From: Lentzea californiensis | Lineage (GTDB): Bacteria; Actinomycetota; Actinomycetes; Mycobacteriales; Pseudonocardiaceae | Direction of reading: 5' to 3' | Length of the DNA stretch: 64,000 bases | Assembly: GCF_024648825.1 (NCBI RefSeq) | Contig: NZ_JANBBE010000011.1 | Location: 248,001 to 312,000 of the forward strand | Part shown: positions 16,239-24,940 of the stretch, in pieces | Numbering within the stretch: the first letter of the stretch is position 1 | Layout: each line of letters starts with the position of its first letter | Translations under genes and position numbers: made by a program | The notes under the pieces: model-generated | Seen by the model: the letters and a program-made list of their open reading frames with translations, nothing else | What the model was told of the DNA's origin: nothing | The model's database searches: none

Positions 16239-17108
16239 GTGAAAAGAACGATCGTCGTCCTCACCGCGGTTCTCGCTGCTCTTGGGATCGCTCCCACGGC
16301 CAACGCGACCCGCTCCACCTCGCTCGTGGTGCTCGGTGACTCGTACGCCTCCGGCACCGGCGCGGGGTCCTACCAGGACGGAACCGCCGGCAACTGCTGG
16401 CGCAGCGACAACTCCTACGGCGAACAGGTGGCCGCCGGCCTGCGCGCGGCCGGCAGGCTCGGTTCGTTCGCCAACGTGAGCTGCAGCGGTGCCGGCACCG
16501 CGGACCTCTCCCGCCCGTTCAAGGACCGTCCGGCCCAGCTGGACGCCCTGCGGCGCGGCACCGACCTGGTGCTGCTCACCGTCGGCACCAACGACATCGA
16601 CTACGCGACGTACGGCGGCACCTGCATCCAGGCGGACTGCACGGGTGCACCGACCGAGGCGATCCTGGCCAGGCTGCCGCAGATGGGCAGCAACGTCACG
16701 GCCCTGCTCACGGAGATCCGCAAGCGCAGCCCGTACGCGCGAGTGGTAATCGTGGGCTACGGCCGCCAGGTGTCCGCTTCGGACAACCCGCCCGGCGCCA
16801 CGCTCGACCCGATCTGCGGTGAGGGCGTCCTGACCACCGCGGAACGCAGCGAGGGCAACCAGGTGGCCGACGGCATCGACGCCACCCTCCGCGCCGCCGT
16901 GGCCAAGGCGGCGCACAAGGGCGTCAACGCCACGTTCGTGAGCCCGTTCTCCCGCCCGGACACGTTCGAAGGCCACGCGCTGTGCGAGTCGGGCACGCCG
17001 TTCCTGCGTGGATTCGACGCGCTGGCACCGGGTCAGGAGGGACCGGAGGCCGTGTTCCACCCGAACCAGCAGGGCCAGACCGCACTGGCATCGCTCGTCC
17101 GGGTCTAG
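16239..17108 (+). CDS. Secreted SGNH/GDSL lipase
   Basis: The 289-residue protein has a signal peptide ('VKRTIVVLTAVLAALGIAPTANA'). The SGNH blocks follow: 'VVLGDSYASGTGAG' (Ser35), 'NVSCSGAGTADL' (Gly), 'LTVGTNDIDY' (Asn), and 'AVFHPNQQGQ' (His). The build matches the Streptomyces rimosus-type extracellular lipase/phospholipase group with several Cys pairs. GTG 16239 was chosen because the signal peptide starts there. A strong hairpin terminator follows at 17115. Confidence 0.88.
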   Translation: MKRTIVVLTAVLAALGIAPTANATRSTSLVVLGDSYASGTGAGSYQDGTAGNCWRSDNSYGEQVAAGLRAAGRLGSFANVSCSGAGTADLSRPFKDRPAQLDALRRGTDLVLLTVGTNDIDYATYGGTCIQADCTGAPTEAILARLPQMGSNVTALLTEIRKRSPYARVVIVGYGRQVSASDNPPGATLDPICGEGVLTTAERSEGNQVADGIDATLRAAVAKAAHKGVNATFVSPFSRPDTFEGHALCESGTPFLRGFDALAPGQEGPEAVFHPNQQGQTALASLVRV

Positions 17109-17114
17109 TCAGAT

Positions 17115-17159
17115 GACGGTTGCTTCCGCCCTCCCAGCGGGTGAGCGGAAGCAACCGTC
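17115..17159 (+). terminator. Rho-independent-type hairpin after the lipase gene
   Basis: A perfect 15-bp stem, 17115-17129 with 17145-17159, encloses a 15-nt loop. It begins seven bases after the stop codon and lacks a long T tract, as is common in actinomycetes. Confidence 0.75.
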
Positions 17160-17193
17160 TTGGCGATGGACACCGGCGGGACGGGCGAGGATC

Positions 17194-18111
17194 GTGCAGC
17201 ACGTGGAACGGGTCGTCGAGGTGGCGGACTTGGACGCAGCGCACGAGGTGTTGAACGCGGCCTACGGCCAGATGCGTCTCAACGCCGGCATCGAGCACCC
17301 TCACATGTGGATGTCGTCGCGAATACACGGTCACGTCCGGTTCGACGAGCTGCACGGGCGCATCGCGCTGGAGGTCAGCGTCGACCCGATGAACAACTTC
17401 GTCTTCGGCCACACGGGCGCAGGGATGGTCTACTACGGTTCGGGTGGCGAGGACCGCTTCTGGATGCCCGGTGACGTGTTCCTGTGCGCACCACCCGAAA
17501 GTCCCTTCGTCGGGGCGATCCTCGACCCGCGGCTGTCGACGGTCACGCTGACCCAGTCGCTGATCGACGAGGTGGCCGACGGAGTTCGGTTCGCGGGTTT
17601 CCGGCCGGCCTCGTCCCGGGACGCGGCGGTGTGGTGGTCCACCTGCGTGCACCTGCGTGACCAGGTGCTGCCGCGGTTCGGCGACAACCCACTGGTGACG
17701 GCGAACGCGACCCGCCTGCTGGTGAGCACCACCCTCGCCGCGTTCCCGAACACCGCACACGCCGCGCCGACGCCTGGTGACCGGCGTGACGCGCACCCGA
17801 GAAGCCTCCGCCGTGCGGTCACGTTCATCGAGGACAACGCCGAGACTGACATCTCCGCCGCCGACATAGCGCGTGCGGCTCGCGTGTCCATCCGCGCGTT
17901 GCAACTCGCTTTCCGCCGCCACCTCGCGACGACACCAATGGCGTATCTGCGGGGCGTGCGTCTGTCGTGCGCCCATGAAGACCTGAGAGCGGGCAACGGT
18001 TCTGTCACCGAGATCGCGGCCAGATGGGGTTACGCCCGTCCGAGTGTCTTCGCCGCGCACTACCGCACCGCGTACGACGTGTCGCCGTCGAAAACCCTGC
18101 GGTCAGGTTGA
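17194..18111 (+). CDS. AraC-family transcriptional regulator
   Basis: About 305 residues. The N-terminal two-thirds is an AraC-like sensing domain ('VFGHTGAGMVYYGSGGEDRFWMPGDVFLCAP', cupin-like). The C-terminal HTH pair is clear: 'FIEDNAETDISAADIARAA', 'RALQLAFRRHLATTPMAYL', 'VTEIAARWGYARPSVFAAHYRTAYDVSPS'. The start is GTG 17194 or 17203. The open frame extends upstream through the terminator hairpin, so longer starts were rejected. Inducer unknown. Confidence 0.85.
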   Translation: MQHVERVVEVADLDAAHEVLNAAYGQMRLNAGIEHPHMWMSSRIHGHVRFDELHGRIALEVSVDPMNNFVFGHTGAGMVYYGSGGEDRFWMPGDVFLCAPPESPFVGAILDPRLSTVTLTQSLIDEVADGVRFAGFRPASSRDAAVWWSTCVHLRDQVLPRFGDNPLVTANATRLLVSTTLAAFPNTAHAAPTPGDRRDAHPRSLRRAVTFIEDNAETDISAADIARAARVSIRALQLAFRRHLATTPMAYLRGVRLSCAHEDLRAGNGSVTEIAARWGYARPSVFAAHYRTAYDVSPSKTLRSG

Positions 18112-18184
18112 GGCGCTTCGTTTTCCGGTCCCGGACTTCGTTTCCGCTGCTATCGTCCGCGCCCGCGGTGCGGTGAAGTGGTTC

Positions 18185-18553
18185 ATGACCGCCTGCGAGA
18201 CCAGTCCGTTCACCGTGCGGACAGAACGCTCCGGCACCCGCTTCGTCGCCACCTGCCAGGGCGAGATGGACATGACGACCTGCGACGTGTTCTTCGCGGC
18301 CGTGCTGCCCGGCATCGTGGACACGACCACAGACCGCGTAGCGATCGACCTGGCCGACGTGACGTTCCTGTCCGCGGGCGGCCTGCGCACGTTGCTGCTC
18401 CTGCTCTGCGCGGCCCACCACAACGGCAAGTCGTTCACCGTGCACCACACCCAGCCGCAAGTCCGCCGCGTGCTGGACCTGTTCGGCTTCACCACCTTCA
18501 AAGCAGGTCTTGTGTGGGAGACGACCATGTCGCCGCCGAGCCCTCACCACTAG
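18185..18553 (+). CDS. STAS-domain anti-sigma factor antagonist
   Basis: The 122-residue protein is a single STAS domain: 'TVRTERSGTRFVATCQGEMDMTTCDVFF', then 'VAIDLADVTFLSAGGLRTLLLL'. The Ser of 'LSAGG' sits where SpoIIAA/RsbV-type proteins are phosphorylated. It likely takes part in partner switching with an anti-sigma kinase elsewhere in the genome; no kinase is next door. ATG 18185 precedes the domain. It follows the AraC gene by 73 bases and is followed by the esterase 11 bases later. Confidence 0.82.
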   Translation: MTACETSPFTVRTERSGTRFVATCQGEMDMTTCDVFFAAVLPGIVDTTTDRVAIDLADVTFLSAGGLRTLLLLLCAAHHNGKSFTVHHTQPQVRRVLDLFGFTTFKAGLVWETTMSPPSPHH

Positions 18554-18564
18554 CTTGACCAGCT

Positions 18565-19830
18565 ATGTTGCTCCCGCTGGTACTGGTGCTCGCGCTGACC
18601 CCGCCGACGTCCGCGATGACGGTCCCCGGCGCGGAACACCAGCAACTCGCCCGCCTGACCGACCTCACCACGACCGGCCTCAAGGCCACCGGCCACACCG
18701 ACCCGGCGGACTGGGCGGGCCTCACGAGCACCGCCCTGCCCGTCCCCGCCGCGGTCCCGGGCATCCAGATCGACGGCTACTTCCCGGACACCTCGCGCAC
18801 CAACACCAACCACGGCTGGCACGACTCCCAGTTCGTGGTCAGACTGCCCGACCACTGGAACGGCGGCCTGGTCGTCACCGGCGCCCCGGGAGTCCGCGAG
18901 CAGTACGCCAACGACCGCGCGATCTCCGACTGGGTCCTGTCCCGCGGCTACGCCTTCGCCTCCACCGACAAGGGCAACACCGGAGCCCAGTTCTACCGCG
19001 ACGGCCGCGCCATGGAGGAGTGGAACCACCGCTTCACCCAGCTCACCATCGCAGCGAAGTCCGTTGTCTCCCAACGCTACGGCCGAACCCCGCGCCGAAC
19101 CATCGCCACCGGCATCTCCAACGGCGGCTACCTGGTCCGCTGGCAACTGGAGAACCGCCCGCACCTCTACGACGGCGGCGTCGACTGGGAGGGGACGCTG
19201 TGGACGGTCAAGGGCCCGAACCCCCTGACGTTCCTGCCACCCGTGCTCCGCGCCTACCCGGCCTACCTGGCAGGCGAACCGGGCGCGCACGAGGCGATGG
19301 TCGCGGCGGGCTTTCCGGCCGGTACGGAATTCCTGTGGGACTACCACTACCGCTACTACTGGGACCTGACGCAGCGGATCTACCGCGAGGAGTTCGATCC
19401 CGGGTTCGACGGGGACCTGGAGGCCGGGGTGCCTTTCTGCGCTCCCGGTACTCCTGCCTGCGATGCGGACTACTCGTACGCCTCTCGGCGTCGTGTCGCC
19501 GGGCCCGCGGTGTCCCGGGTCGCGTTGACCGGGAAGGTGAAGCGGCCTTTGCTGACTGTGCACGGGACTTACGACGTGTTGCTGCCGATCAGCCAGGATT
19601 CGGATGTGTACGCGGGTATGACGCCTGATCGGTTGCACCGGTACTACCGGGTGGAGCAGGGGACGCACGTGGATGGGCTGGTCGATGCCCATCCAGATCG
19701 GTTGCGGCCTCTTGCGCCTTGCCATCGGACGGCGTTCGTGGCTTTGGAGCATTGGCTGGACGGGGTGGAGCCGCCTCGGTCGGCGACCTTGCCGCGGCCG
19801 GCCGACGTGGCCACCTGCCCGTTGTCGTGA
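18565..19830 (+). CDS. Secreted alpha/beta hydrolase, tannase/feruloyl-esterase or 3HB-oligomer-hydrolase-like
   Basis: The 421-residue product has a signal peptide ('LLPLVLVLALTPPTSA'). The nucleophile elbow is 'ATGISNGGYL' (Ser185), preceded by 'RLPDHWNGGLVVTGAPG' and 'YAFASTDKGNTG', which are shared by tannases and hydroxybutyrate-oligomer hydrolases. A late 'TVHGTYDVLLPI' gives the acid and 'QGTHVDGL' the His. Two Cys pairs suggest disulfides in the secreted form. Exact substrate is open. The stop codon directly borders the foldback at 19831. Confidence 0.75.
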   Translation: MLLPLVLVLALTPPTSAMTVPGAEHQQLARLTDLTTTGLKATGHTDPADWAGLTSTALPVPAAVPGIQIDGYFPDTSRTNTNHGWHDSQFVVRLPDHWNGGLVVTGAPGVREQYANDRAISDWVLSRGYAFASTDKGNTGAQFYRDGRAMEEWNHRFTQLTIAAKSVVSQRYGRTPRRTIATGISNGGYLVRWQLENRPHLYDGGVDWEGTLWTVKGPNPLTFLPPVLRAYPAYLAGEPGAHEAMVAAGFPAGTEFLWDYHYRYYWDLTQRIYREEFDPGFDGDLEAGVPFCAPGTPACDADYSYASRRRVAGPAVSRVALTGKVKRPLLTVHGTYDVLLPISQDSDVYAGMTPDRLHRYYRVEQGTHVDGLVDAHPDRLRPLAPCHRTAFVALEHWLDGVEPPRSATLPRPADVATCPLS

Positions 19831-20065
19831 TGGCGAGGCCCCGCCCACCCAGGGGGCATACCACCACACCACCCAGCAACGACCTTATCGCCGCGCCCGC
19901 CCTGTCAAGCCCCCTCCGCGCGGATCTGTGGACAACTCGGCCTCACCGAACGGAAAGCCCGGAGTTGTCCACAGATCGCCGAGCAGCGTCTTGACAACGC
20001 CGATACGGCGCTAGGTTAAGTGGAGGTCGGTGGCCTGCCCCCTGGGTGGGCGGGGCCTCTCGCCA
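19831..20065. repeat. Long foldback element with paired DnaA-box-like cores
   Basis: The outer arms 19831-19858 and 20036-20065 match along 28 bases apart from a 2-base insertion. The inner arms 19923-19938 and 19962-19977 are a perfect 16-bp stem around a 23-nt loop, and the middle is only patchily paired. The inner stem carries TTGTCCACA at 19965-19973 and its reverse complement at 19927-19935. No transposase. It abuts the esterase stop on the left and a truncated macro-domain gene on the right. Confidence 0.75.
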
Positions 20066-20332
20066 GCCCCGCGATCTTGGCCGAACCCGGTCTGGTCGGC
20101 CACCGAGGACCGCTCGCAGCTCCTCACCGACTGCCACCACAACGCCCTGCGCGTGGCGGCCGGACTCCAGGCACGCACCATCGCGTTCCCCGCGATCTCC
20201 ACCGGCATCTACCGCTGGCCGGTCGAGGACGCCGCCCGGATCGCTCGCGCCGCCGTCGAGGACGCCCCGGTCGAGCTGATCAGGTTCGTCCTGTTCGACC
20301 AACGCACCTACGACGCCTTCGCGCGTCCGTAG
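20066..20332 (+). pseudogene. Macro-domain protein, C-terminal half only
   Basis: The frame reads 'PVWSATEDRSQLLTDCHHNA', 'TIAFPAISTGIYRWPVEDAA' and 'IRFVLFDQRTYDAFA'. This is the second half of an ADP-ribose-binding macro domain (O-acetyl-ADP-ribose deacetylase type), with the phosphate loop 'AISTGIYRWP'. The first part, including the N-terminal ADP-ribose-contacting strands and the catalytic Asn region, is absent; upstream sequence is the foldback element. The gene therefore looks decapitated at the element's edge. The open frame enters the element, but that part is not macro-like. Confidence 0.7.
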
Positions 20333-20354
20333 CCGGGATCTCCAGCGCCGAACG

Positions 20355-21341
20355 TCACCGGGTCACGGTGCTTTCCCTGACCTGCAGGGAGAACGGCGTT
20401 TCGACGTTCTCGAGGGCGTCGCCGGACTCGACGCGCCGGTGCAGCAGGTCGACGGCGGCCTGGGCGATGGCGGCCTTGTCGGGGGCGACGGACGTGAGCG
20501 ACGGAGAGCTGTAAACGCTTTCCTCGTTGTTGTCGAAGCCGACGACGGCGAGGTCCTGGGGAACGCGCACGAAACGTTCGCCCGCCGCTCGCATGGCGCC
20601 GATGGCCAGGAGGTCGTTGAAGCAGAACACGGCGTCCGGTGGGGTGCGCAGGTCCAGCAGCGACCTCATCGCGGCGGCGCCGTCGGCTCGGTGGTAGTTC
20701 AGCGCGGGGACCACGAGTTCGTCCACGAACGGCAGTGAGGCCTCGGCCAGGGCTCGGCGGTAGCCCTCCAGGCGCAGGGCGGCGGTGCCTCGGTGGGGGT
20801 GGGCGCCGATCGCGGCGATGCGCTGGTGGCCCAGTGAGATCAGGTGGCGGACGGCGGCCTGGGCCGCGGCCACGTTGTCGATGCCCACGCGGGAGATCGG
20901 GACGTCGACGGCGTGCTCGCCCAGCAGGACGGCGGGGACCGGCAGCTGGAAGTCGTCCACCTGCAGGGCCTCCGGGCTGAGGATCGCGGCGTCCACCAGG
21001 TGCGGGCCCAGGGAGGCCAGTGCGGAGCGTTCGCCGGCCAGGGTGCCGAACGTCTGCTCGATCAGCACGTTCCACTCGTGGTCCTGGGCGGCGGCGATGA
21101 CCAGGCCGGCGAGCTCGGCGAAGTACGGGATCGAGAGCTCGGGCAGGACCAGGGCGATGAAACCGGTGCGGCCGCGGCGCAGGTTGCGGGCGCCCAGGTT
21201 CGGGCGGTACCCGGTCGCCTCCAGCGCCTCCTCGACGCGGCGGCGGTTGTCCGGTTTCACGAACGAGTAGCCGTTGACCACGTTCGACACGGTCTTCACC
21301 GAGACGCCCGCCAGCCGAGCGACGTCCTTGAGCGTGGCCAA
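20355..21341 (-). CDS. LacI-family repressor of the adjacent sugar operon
   Basis: The 328-residue protein has the LacI HTH 'ATLKDVARLAGVSVKTVSNV' with hinge 'GYRPNLGARNLRRGRT'. A periplasmic-binding-like core follows ('GFIALVLPELSIPYFAELAGL', 'VGIDNVAAAQAAVRHLISLGHQRIAAIG', 'PDAVFCFNDLLAIGAM'). TTG 21341 is preferred: it gives the usual MATLKDVA start and sits five bases after GGAGG, whereas GTG 21344 is too close. It is divergent from the ABC operon at 21468, which it probably represses until its sugar binds. Confidence 0.88.
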   Translation of the reverse strand: MATLKDVARLAGVSVKTVSNVVNGYSFVKPDNRRRVEEALEATGYRPNLGARNLRRGRTGFIALVLPELSIPYFAELAGLVIAAAQDHEWNVLIEQTFGTLAGERSALASLGPHLVDAAILSPEALQVDDFQLPVPAVLLGEHAVDVPISRVGIDNVAAAQAAVRHLISLGHQRIAAIGAHPHRGTAALRLEGYRRALAEASLPFVDELVVPALNYHRADGAAAMRSLLDLRTPPDAVFCFNDLLAIGAMRAAGERFVRVPQDLAVVGFDNNEESVYSSPSLTSVAPDKAAIAQAAVDLLHRRVESGDALENVETPFSLQVRESTVTR

Positions 21342-21355
21342 CACAGCCTCCAAAG

Positions 21356-21404
21356 AAGTACCGGGAAAAGTACCGGGAAGTCCCCAGTCTTTACAACGTT
21401 GGAA
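21356..21404. promoter_or_regulatory. Tandem repeat and LacI-type palindrome between repressor and ABC operon
   Basis: A perfect 12-bp unit AAGTACCGGGAA is repeated back to back (21356-21367 and 21368-21379). Just beyond it, TTACAACGTTGGAA (21391-21404) contains CAACGTTG, the CG-centred dyad typical of LacI-family operators. These are the only strong symmetric signals in the 126-bp divergent gap. Confidence 0.6.
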
Positions 21405-21467
21405 CAACGATGCAAATCTAGCGCCTGAGAGCGCGTCCACGCATAGCCCGCCGTGTAGGAGCCAACG

Positions 21468-22508
21468 ATGTCTCGCATGTTGCTCATCGCCGTCGCAGCC
21501 TTGCTCGTGACGGGGTGCACCAGCAGGGAAACCCCGACGACCGCGACCAGTGGAGGGCCCGCCGCGTCTGCCGCGCAGAACCAAAGTGCTGGTCCCGGCT
21601 GTGCGCGGAGCACGACCGGATACCCGCAGGTCGACGTCGAGGGCGCGGTGGTCGGCTTCTCCCAGTCGGAGAAGGAAGCCAACCCGTTCCGCACCGCGGA
21701 GACCGCGTCGATCAGGGACGAGGCCGCGAAGCGGGGCGCCGAACTGCTCTACACGAACGCGCAGAGCGACCTGAACAAGCAGATCAGCGACATCAAGTCG
21801 ATGATCGACCGCGGGGCGAAGCTGCTGATCGTCGCGCCGCTCAACTCCGACGGCCTGCAGCCCGCGTTCGACGCGGCCAAGGCCAAGCAGGTGCCGGTCA
21901 TCACGATCGACCGCAAGGTCACGTCGAAGCCCTGCACCGACTACCTCACGTTCATCGGCTCCGACTTCGTCGAACAGGGCAAGCGCGCCGCCCAGCAGAT
22001 GATCAAGGCGACCGGCGGCACGGGCAAGGTCGCGATCCTGCTCGGTGCCTCGGGCAACAACGTCACGGTCGACCGCACCAAGGGCTTCAAGGACGGCATC
22101 GCCGGCACCCCCGGCCTGACCGTCGTCGCCGAGCAGACGGGCGAGTTCGACAGGTCCAAGGGGCAGGCCGTGATGGAGCAGCTGATCCAGAGCAACCCGG
22201 ACATCACCGCCGTGTACGCCGAGAACGACGAGATGGGCATCGGCGCCGTCACCGCTCTCAAGGCCGCCGGCAAGCAGCCGGGCAAGGACATCAAGATCGT
22301 GTCCGTCGACGGCACGCGCAACGCCGTGCAGCTCATCGCGGACGGCAGCTACACCGCCGTGGTCGAGTCCAACCCGCGCTTCGGCCCGCTCGCGTTCGAC
22401 ACGCTGGAGAAGTTCGGCAAGGGCGACGAGATCCCGCAGAACATCGTGATCTCCGACGACGAGTACGACTCGGCGAACGCGGCGCAGAAGCTCGGCAATG
22501 CCTACTGA
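21468..22508 (+). CDS. Sugar ABC transporter substrate-binding lipoprotein, YtfQ-like
   Basis: The 346-residue protein has a lipoprotein leader with lipobox 'LVTGC' (Cys17) and a Ser/Thr/Ala linker. The binding fold follows ('VVGFSQSEKEANPFRTAETASI', 'GAKLLIVAPLNSDGL', 'PVITIDRKV', 'YAENDEMGIGAVTALKAAG'). The 'FSQSE-NPFR' opening is the pattern of YtfQ, the E. coli galactofuranose-binding protein. It should deliver a furanose or related monosaccharide to the permeases downstream. Its last 11 bases overlap the ATPase gene. Confidence 0.88.
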   Translation: MSRMLLIAVAALLVTGCTSRETPTTATSGGPAASAAQNQSAGPGCARSTTGYPQVDVEGAVVGFSQSEKEANPFRTAETASIRDEAAKRGAELLYTNAQSDLNKQISDIKSMIDRGAKLLIVAPLNSDGLQPAFDAAKAKQVPVITIDRKVTSKPCTDYLTFIGSDFVEQGKRAAQQMIKATGGTGKVAILLGASGNNVTVDRTKGFKDGIAGTPGLTVVAEQTGEFDRSKGQAVMEQLIQSNPDITAVYAENDEMGIGAVTALKAAGKQPGKDIKIVSVDGTRNAVQLIADGSYTAVVESNPRFGPLAFDTLEKFGKGDEIPQNIVISDDEYDSANAAQKLGNAY

Positions 22509-24012
22509 TCCGGTGATCGAGGTCGCCGGCGTGACGAAGACGTTCGCCGGCGTCCGGGCACTCGGCGACGTGGACTTCACGCTCCGGCGCGGCGAGATCC
22601 ACGCGTTGGTCGGGGAGAACGGCGCCGGCAAGTCGACGCTGATCAAGGTGCTGACCGGCATCCACACCCCGGATTCCGGTTCCATCACCCGCAACGGGCA
22701 CATCTCCACGATCTACCAGGAGGTGAACCTCGTTCCGCTGATGAGCGTGTCCGCCAACCTGTTCCTCGGCCGCGAGCCGCGCAACCGGTTCGGCCTGATC
22801 GACCGCGCCCGCCGCGACGCCGACGCCGCGGAACTCCTGCGGGGCTACGGCATCACGGCGGACGTGAGCAGTCCGCTCGGGACGCTCGCGGTCGGCGAGC
22901 AGCAGATGGTCGCGCTGGCCAGGGCCGTCGCGGCGGACGCGGACGTCGTGATCATGGACGAGCCGACGTCGTCGCTGGAACCGCGCGAGGTCGAGACGCT
23001 GCTCGGCGTCGTGCGAAAGCTCCACGAGGCGGGCATCGCGATCATCTACGTCAGCCACCGCATGGACGAGCTCTACCGGATCTGCGACACAGTCACGGTC
23101 CTGAGAGACGGTGCGAACGTTCACAGCGGTCCTCTCAAAGAACTTCCGCGCATCGAACTGGTCTCGCTGATGCTCGGCAGGTCGGTCAAGGAGATCGAGA
23201 AGCACGGCACCACTGCGTTCGGCGAAGGTCACCAGGCCGACACGCAGCCGGTGCTGGAAGCTCGAGACCTCACGAGCAAGCCGCGCATCGGCGGTGTCGG
23301 CGTGTCGATCCGGCCCGGTGAGGTCGTCGGCCTCGCCGGCCTGCTCGGATCGGGCCGCACCGAGACCGCGAAGGCGATCATCGGCGCGCTCCCGCTCGAC
23401 CGCGGCACCGTGCTCGTCGCGGGCAAGCCGGTGGCGCACAACGTGAAGGCGTCGATGAGGGCGGGCATCAGCATGCTCGCCGAGGACCGCAAGACCGAGG
23501 GGATCATCCCGAACCTCTCCGTGCGCGAGAACATCGTGCTGGCCGCGCTACCCAGGCTCAGCAGGTTCGGCGTGACCAGCAGGTCCAAACAGGACCGGAT
23601 CGTCGACACCTTCGTCAAGCGCCTGCGCATCAAGGTGTCCAGCCCTGAGCAGAAGGTCGCGGAACTGTCCGGCGGCAACCAGCAGAAGGTGCTGCTGGCC
23701 AGGTGGTTGTGCACGGAACCCAGGATCCTGCTCCTCGACGAACCGACGCGCGGCATCGACGTCGGCGCCAAGGCCGAGGTGCAGGCGCTGATCGACGAAC
23801 TCGCGCGGGAAGGCCTGGCGGTGCTGCTGATCAGCTCGGAGCTGGACGAACTGCTCGACGGCGCGGATCGTCTCATCGTGCTGCGCGACGGATCGGTCGC
23901 CGGCGAGCTGGAAGGCGACCAGTTGACCCGTGAGCACGTGCTCACGGCCATCGCGGCGGAGGTGACGGATGACTCAGGAGACCACGCAGGCAGCCACCAG
24001 GACAGCCGCTAG
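22498..24012 (+). CDS. Sugar ABC transporter ATP-binding protein, YtfR/RbsA-like
   Basis: The 504-residue protein has two ABC domains. The first has Walker A 'GENGAGKST' (39-47), a signature in the 'GTLAVGEQQMVALARA' region and 'VVIMDEPTSSLE'. The second has the degenerate Walker A usual in this family ('GLLGSGRTET'), signature 'LSGGNQQKVLLARW' and 'LLLDEPTRGIDVGAK'. It energises import of the sugar bound by the lipoprotein. It overlaps its upstream neighbour by 11 bases and its downstream permease by 44 bases, implying coupled translation. Confidence 0.92.
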   Translation: MPTDPVIEVAGVTKTFAGVRALGDVDFTLRRGEIHALVGENGAGKSTLIKVLTGIHTPDSGSITRNGHISTIYQEVNLVPLMSVSANLFLGREPRNRFGLIDRARRDADAAELLRGYGITADVSSPLGTLAVGEQQMVALARAVAADADVVIMDEPTSSLEPREVETLLGVVRKLHEAGIAIIYVSHRMDELYRICDTVTVLRDGANVHSGPLKELPRIELVSLMLGRSVKEIEKHGTTAFGEGHQADTQPVLEARDLTSKPRIGGVGVSIRPGEVVGLAGLLGSGRTETAKAIIGALPLDRGTVLVAGKPVAHNVKASMRAGISMLAEDRKTEGIIPNLSVRENIVLAALPRLSRFGVTSRSKQDRIVDTFVKRLRIKVSSPEQKVAELSGGNQQKVLLARWLCTEPRILLLDEPTRGIDVGAKAEVQALIDELAREGLAVLLISSELDELLDGADRLIVLRDGSVAGELEGDQLTREHVLTAIAAEVTDDSGDHAGSHQDSR

Positions 24013-24940
24013 CACCACAGCGGCGCGGACGCGCTGGTTGCAGGACAACGGTGTCTACGTCGCCGTCGCCGTGCTGCTGCTGTTCAACGCCCTGTTCACG
24101 GCCAACTTCCTGACGCTGGGCAACTTCACGACCCAGCTCGTGCAGGCCGCGCCCGTGCTGATCGTCGCGCTCGGCATGGCGCTGGTGATCGGCACCGAGG
24201 GTGTCGACCTGAGCGTCGGCGCGGTGATGGCGCTGGCCGCCGCGGTCATCCCGCTCTACCTCGGCGCCGGTCCGCTCGTCGCCATCATGATGGCGCTCGT
24301 CGTCGGCGTGCTGGCGGGAGCGTTCAACGGGTTCCTCGTCGCCAGGGTCGGCATCCAGCCGATCGTCGCCACGCTCGCGCTGCTGGTGGGCGGACGCGGC
24401 CTCGCGCTGGTCATCGCGGACGGGCAGCTCGTCCAGCTGCACGACGAGACGTTCCTGGAGCTCGGCACCGGTGACGTGGCCGGCATCCCGATCAGCGTGC
24501 TGATCGCGGGTCTGCTGGCGCTCGTCGTCGCGGGCCTCACGAACCGCACCACGTTCGGGCGCCAGCTCGTCGCGATCGGCGGCAACCGCAAGGCGGCCAC
24601 GCTCGCGGGACTGCCGGTCAACCGGGTGCTGATCGGCGTCTACGCGATCACCGGCGTGCTCGCCGCGATCGCGGGTGTGCTGGCCACCTCCCGGCTCGCC
24701 GCCAGCGACCCGGCGGACATGGGTCTGCTCATGGAACTGTCCGCGATCACCGCGGTGGTCGTCGGCGGCACCCCGCTCACCGGGGGCAAGGTCCGCGTGC
24801 TCGGCACGGTGTTCGGCGTGGTCCTCATGCAGCTCGTCCGGGCCACCCTGATCAAGCACAACCTGCCGGACTCGATCGCGCAGATGATCCAGGCCGCGAT
24901 CATCATCGCCGCCGTGTACGTGGCACGGGAGCGCCGATGA
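23969..24940 (+). CDS. Sugar ABC transporter permease, YtfT-like
   Basis: The 323-residue protein has eight to ten hydrophobic helices and the branched family-2 permease signatures ('ALGMALVIGTEGVDLSVGAVMAL', 'GIQPIVATLALLVGGRGLALV', 'ITAVVVGGTPLTGGKVRVLGTVFG'). ATG 23969 follows GGAGGTGACGG and lies inside the end of the ATPase gene. It pairs with the permease at 24937 to make the membrane channel. Confidence 0.9.
   Translation: MTQETTQAATRTAASTTAARTRWLQDNGVYVAVAVLLLFNALFTANFLTLGNFTTQLVQAAPVLIVALGMALVIGTEGVDLSVGAVMALAAAVIPLYLGAGPLVAIMMALVVGVLAGAFNGFLVARVGIQPIVATLALLVGGRGLALVIADGQLVQLHDETFLELGTGDVAGIPISVLIAGLLALVVAGLTNRTTFGRQLVAIGGNRKAATLAGLPVNRVLIGVYAITGVLAAIAGVLATSRLAASDPADMGLLMELSAITAVVVGGTPLTGGKVRVLGTVFGVVLMQLVRATLIKHNLPDSIAQMIQAAIIIAAVYVARERR

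Noticed and set aside
15054-17060. A 668-codon minus-strand open frame over adenosine deaminase and the lipase
   Set aside because: It covers two well-supported plus-strand genes and their gap, and its residues are low-complexity; shadow frame.
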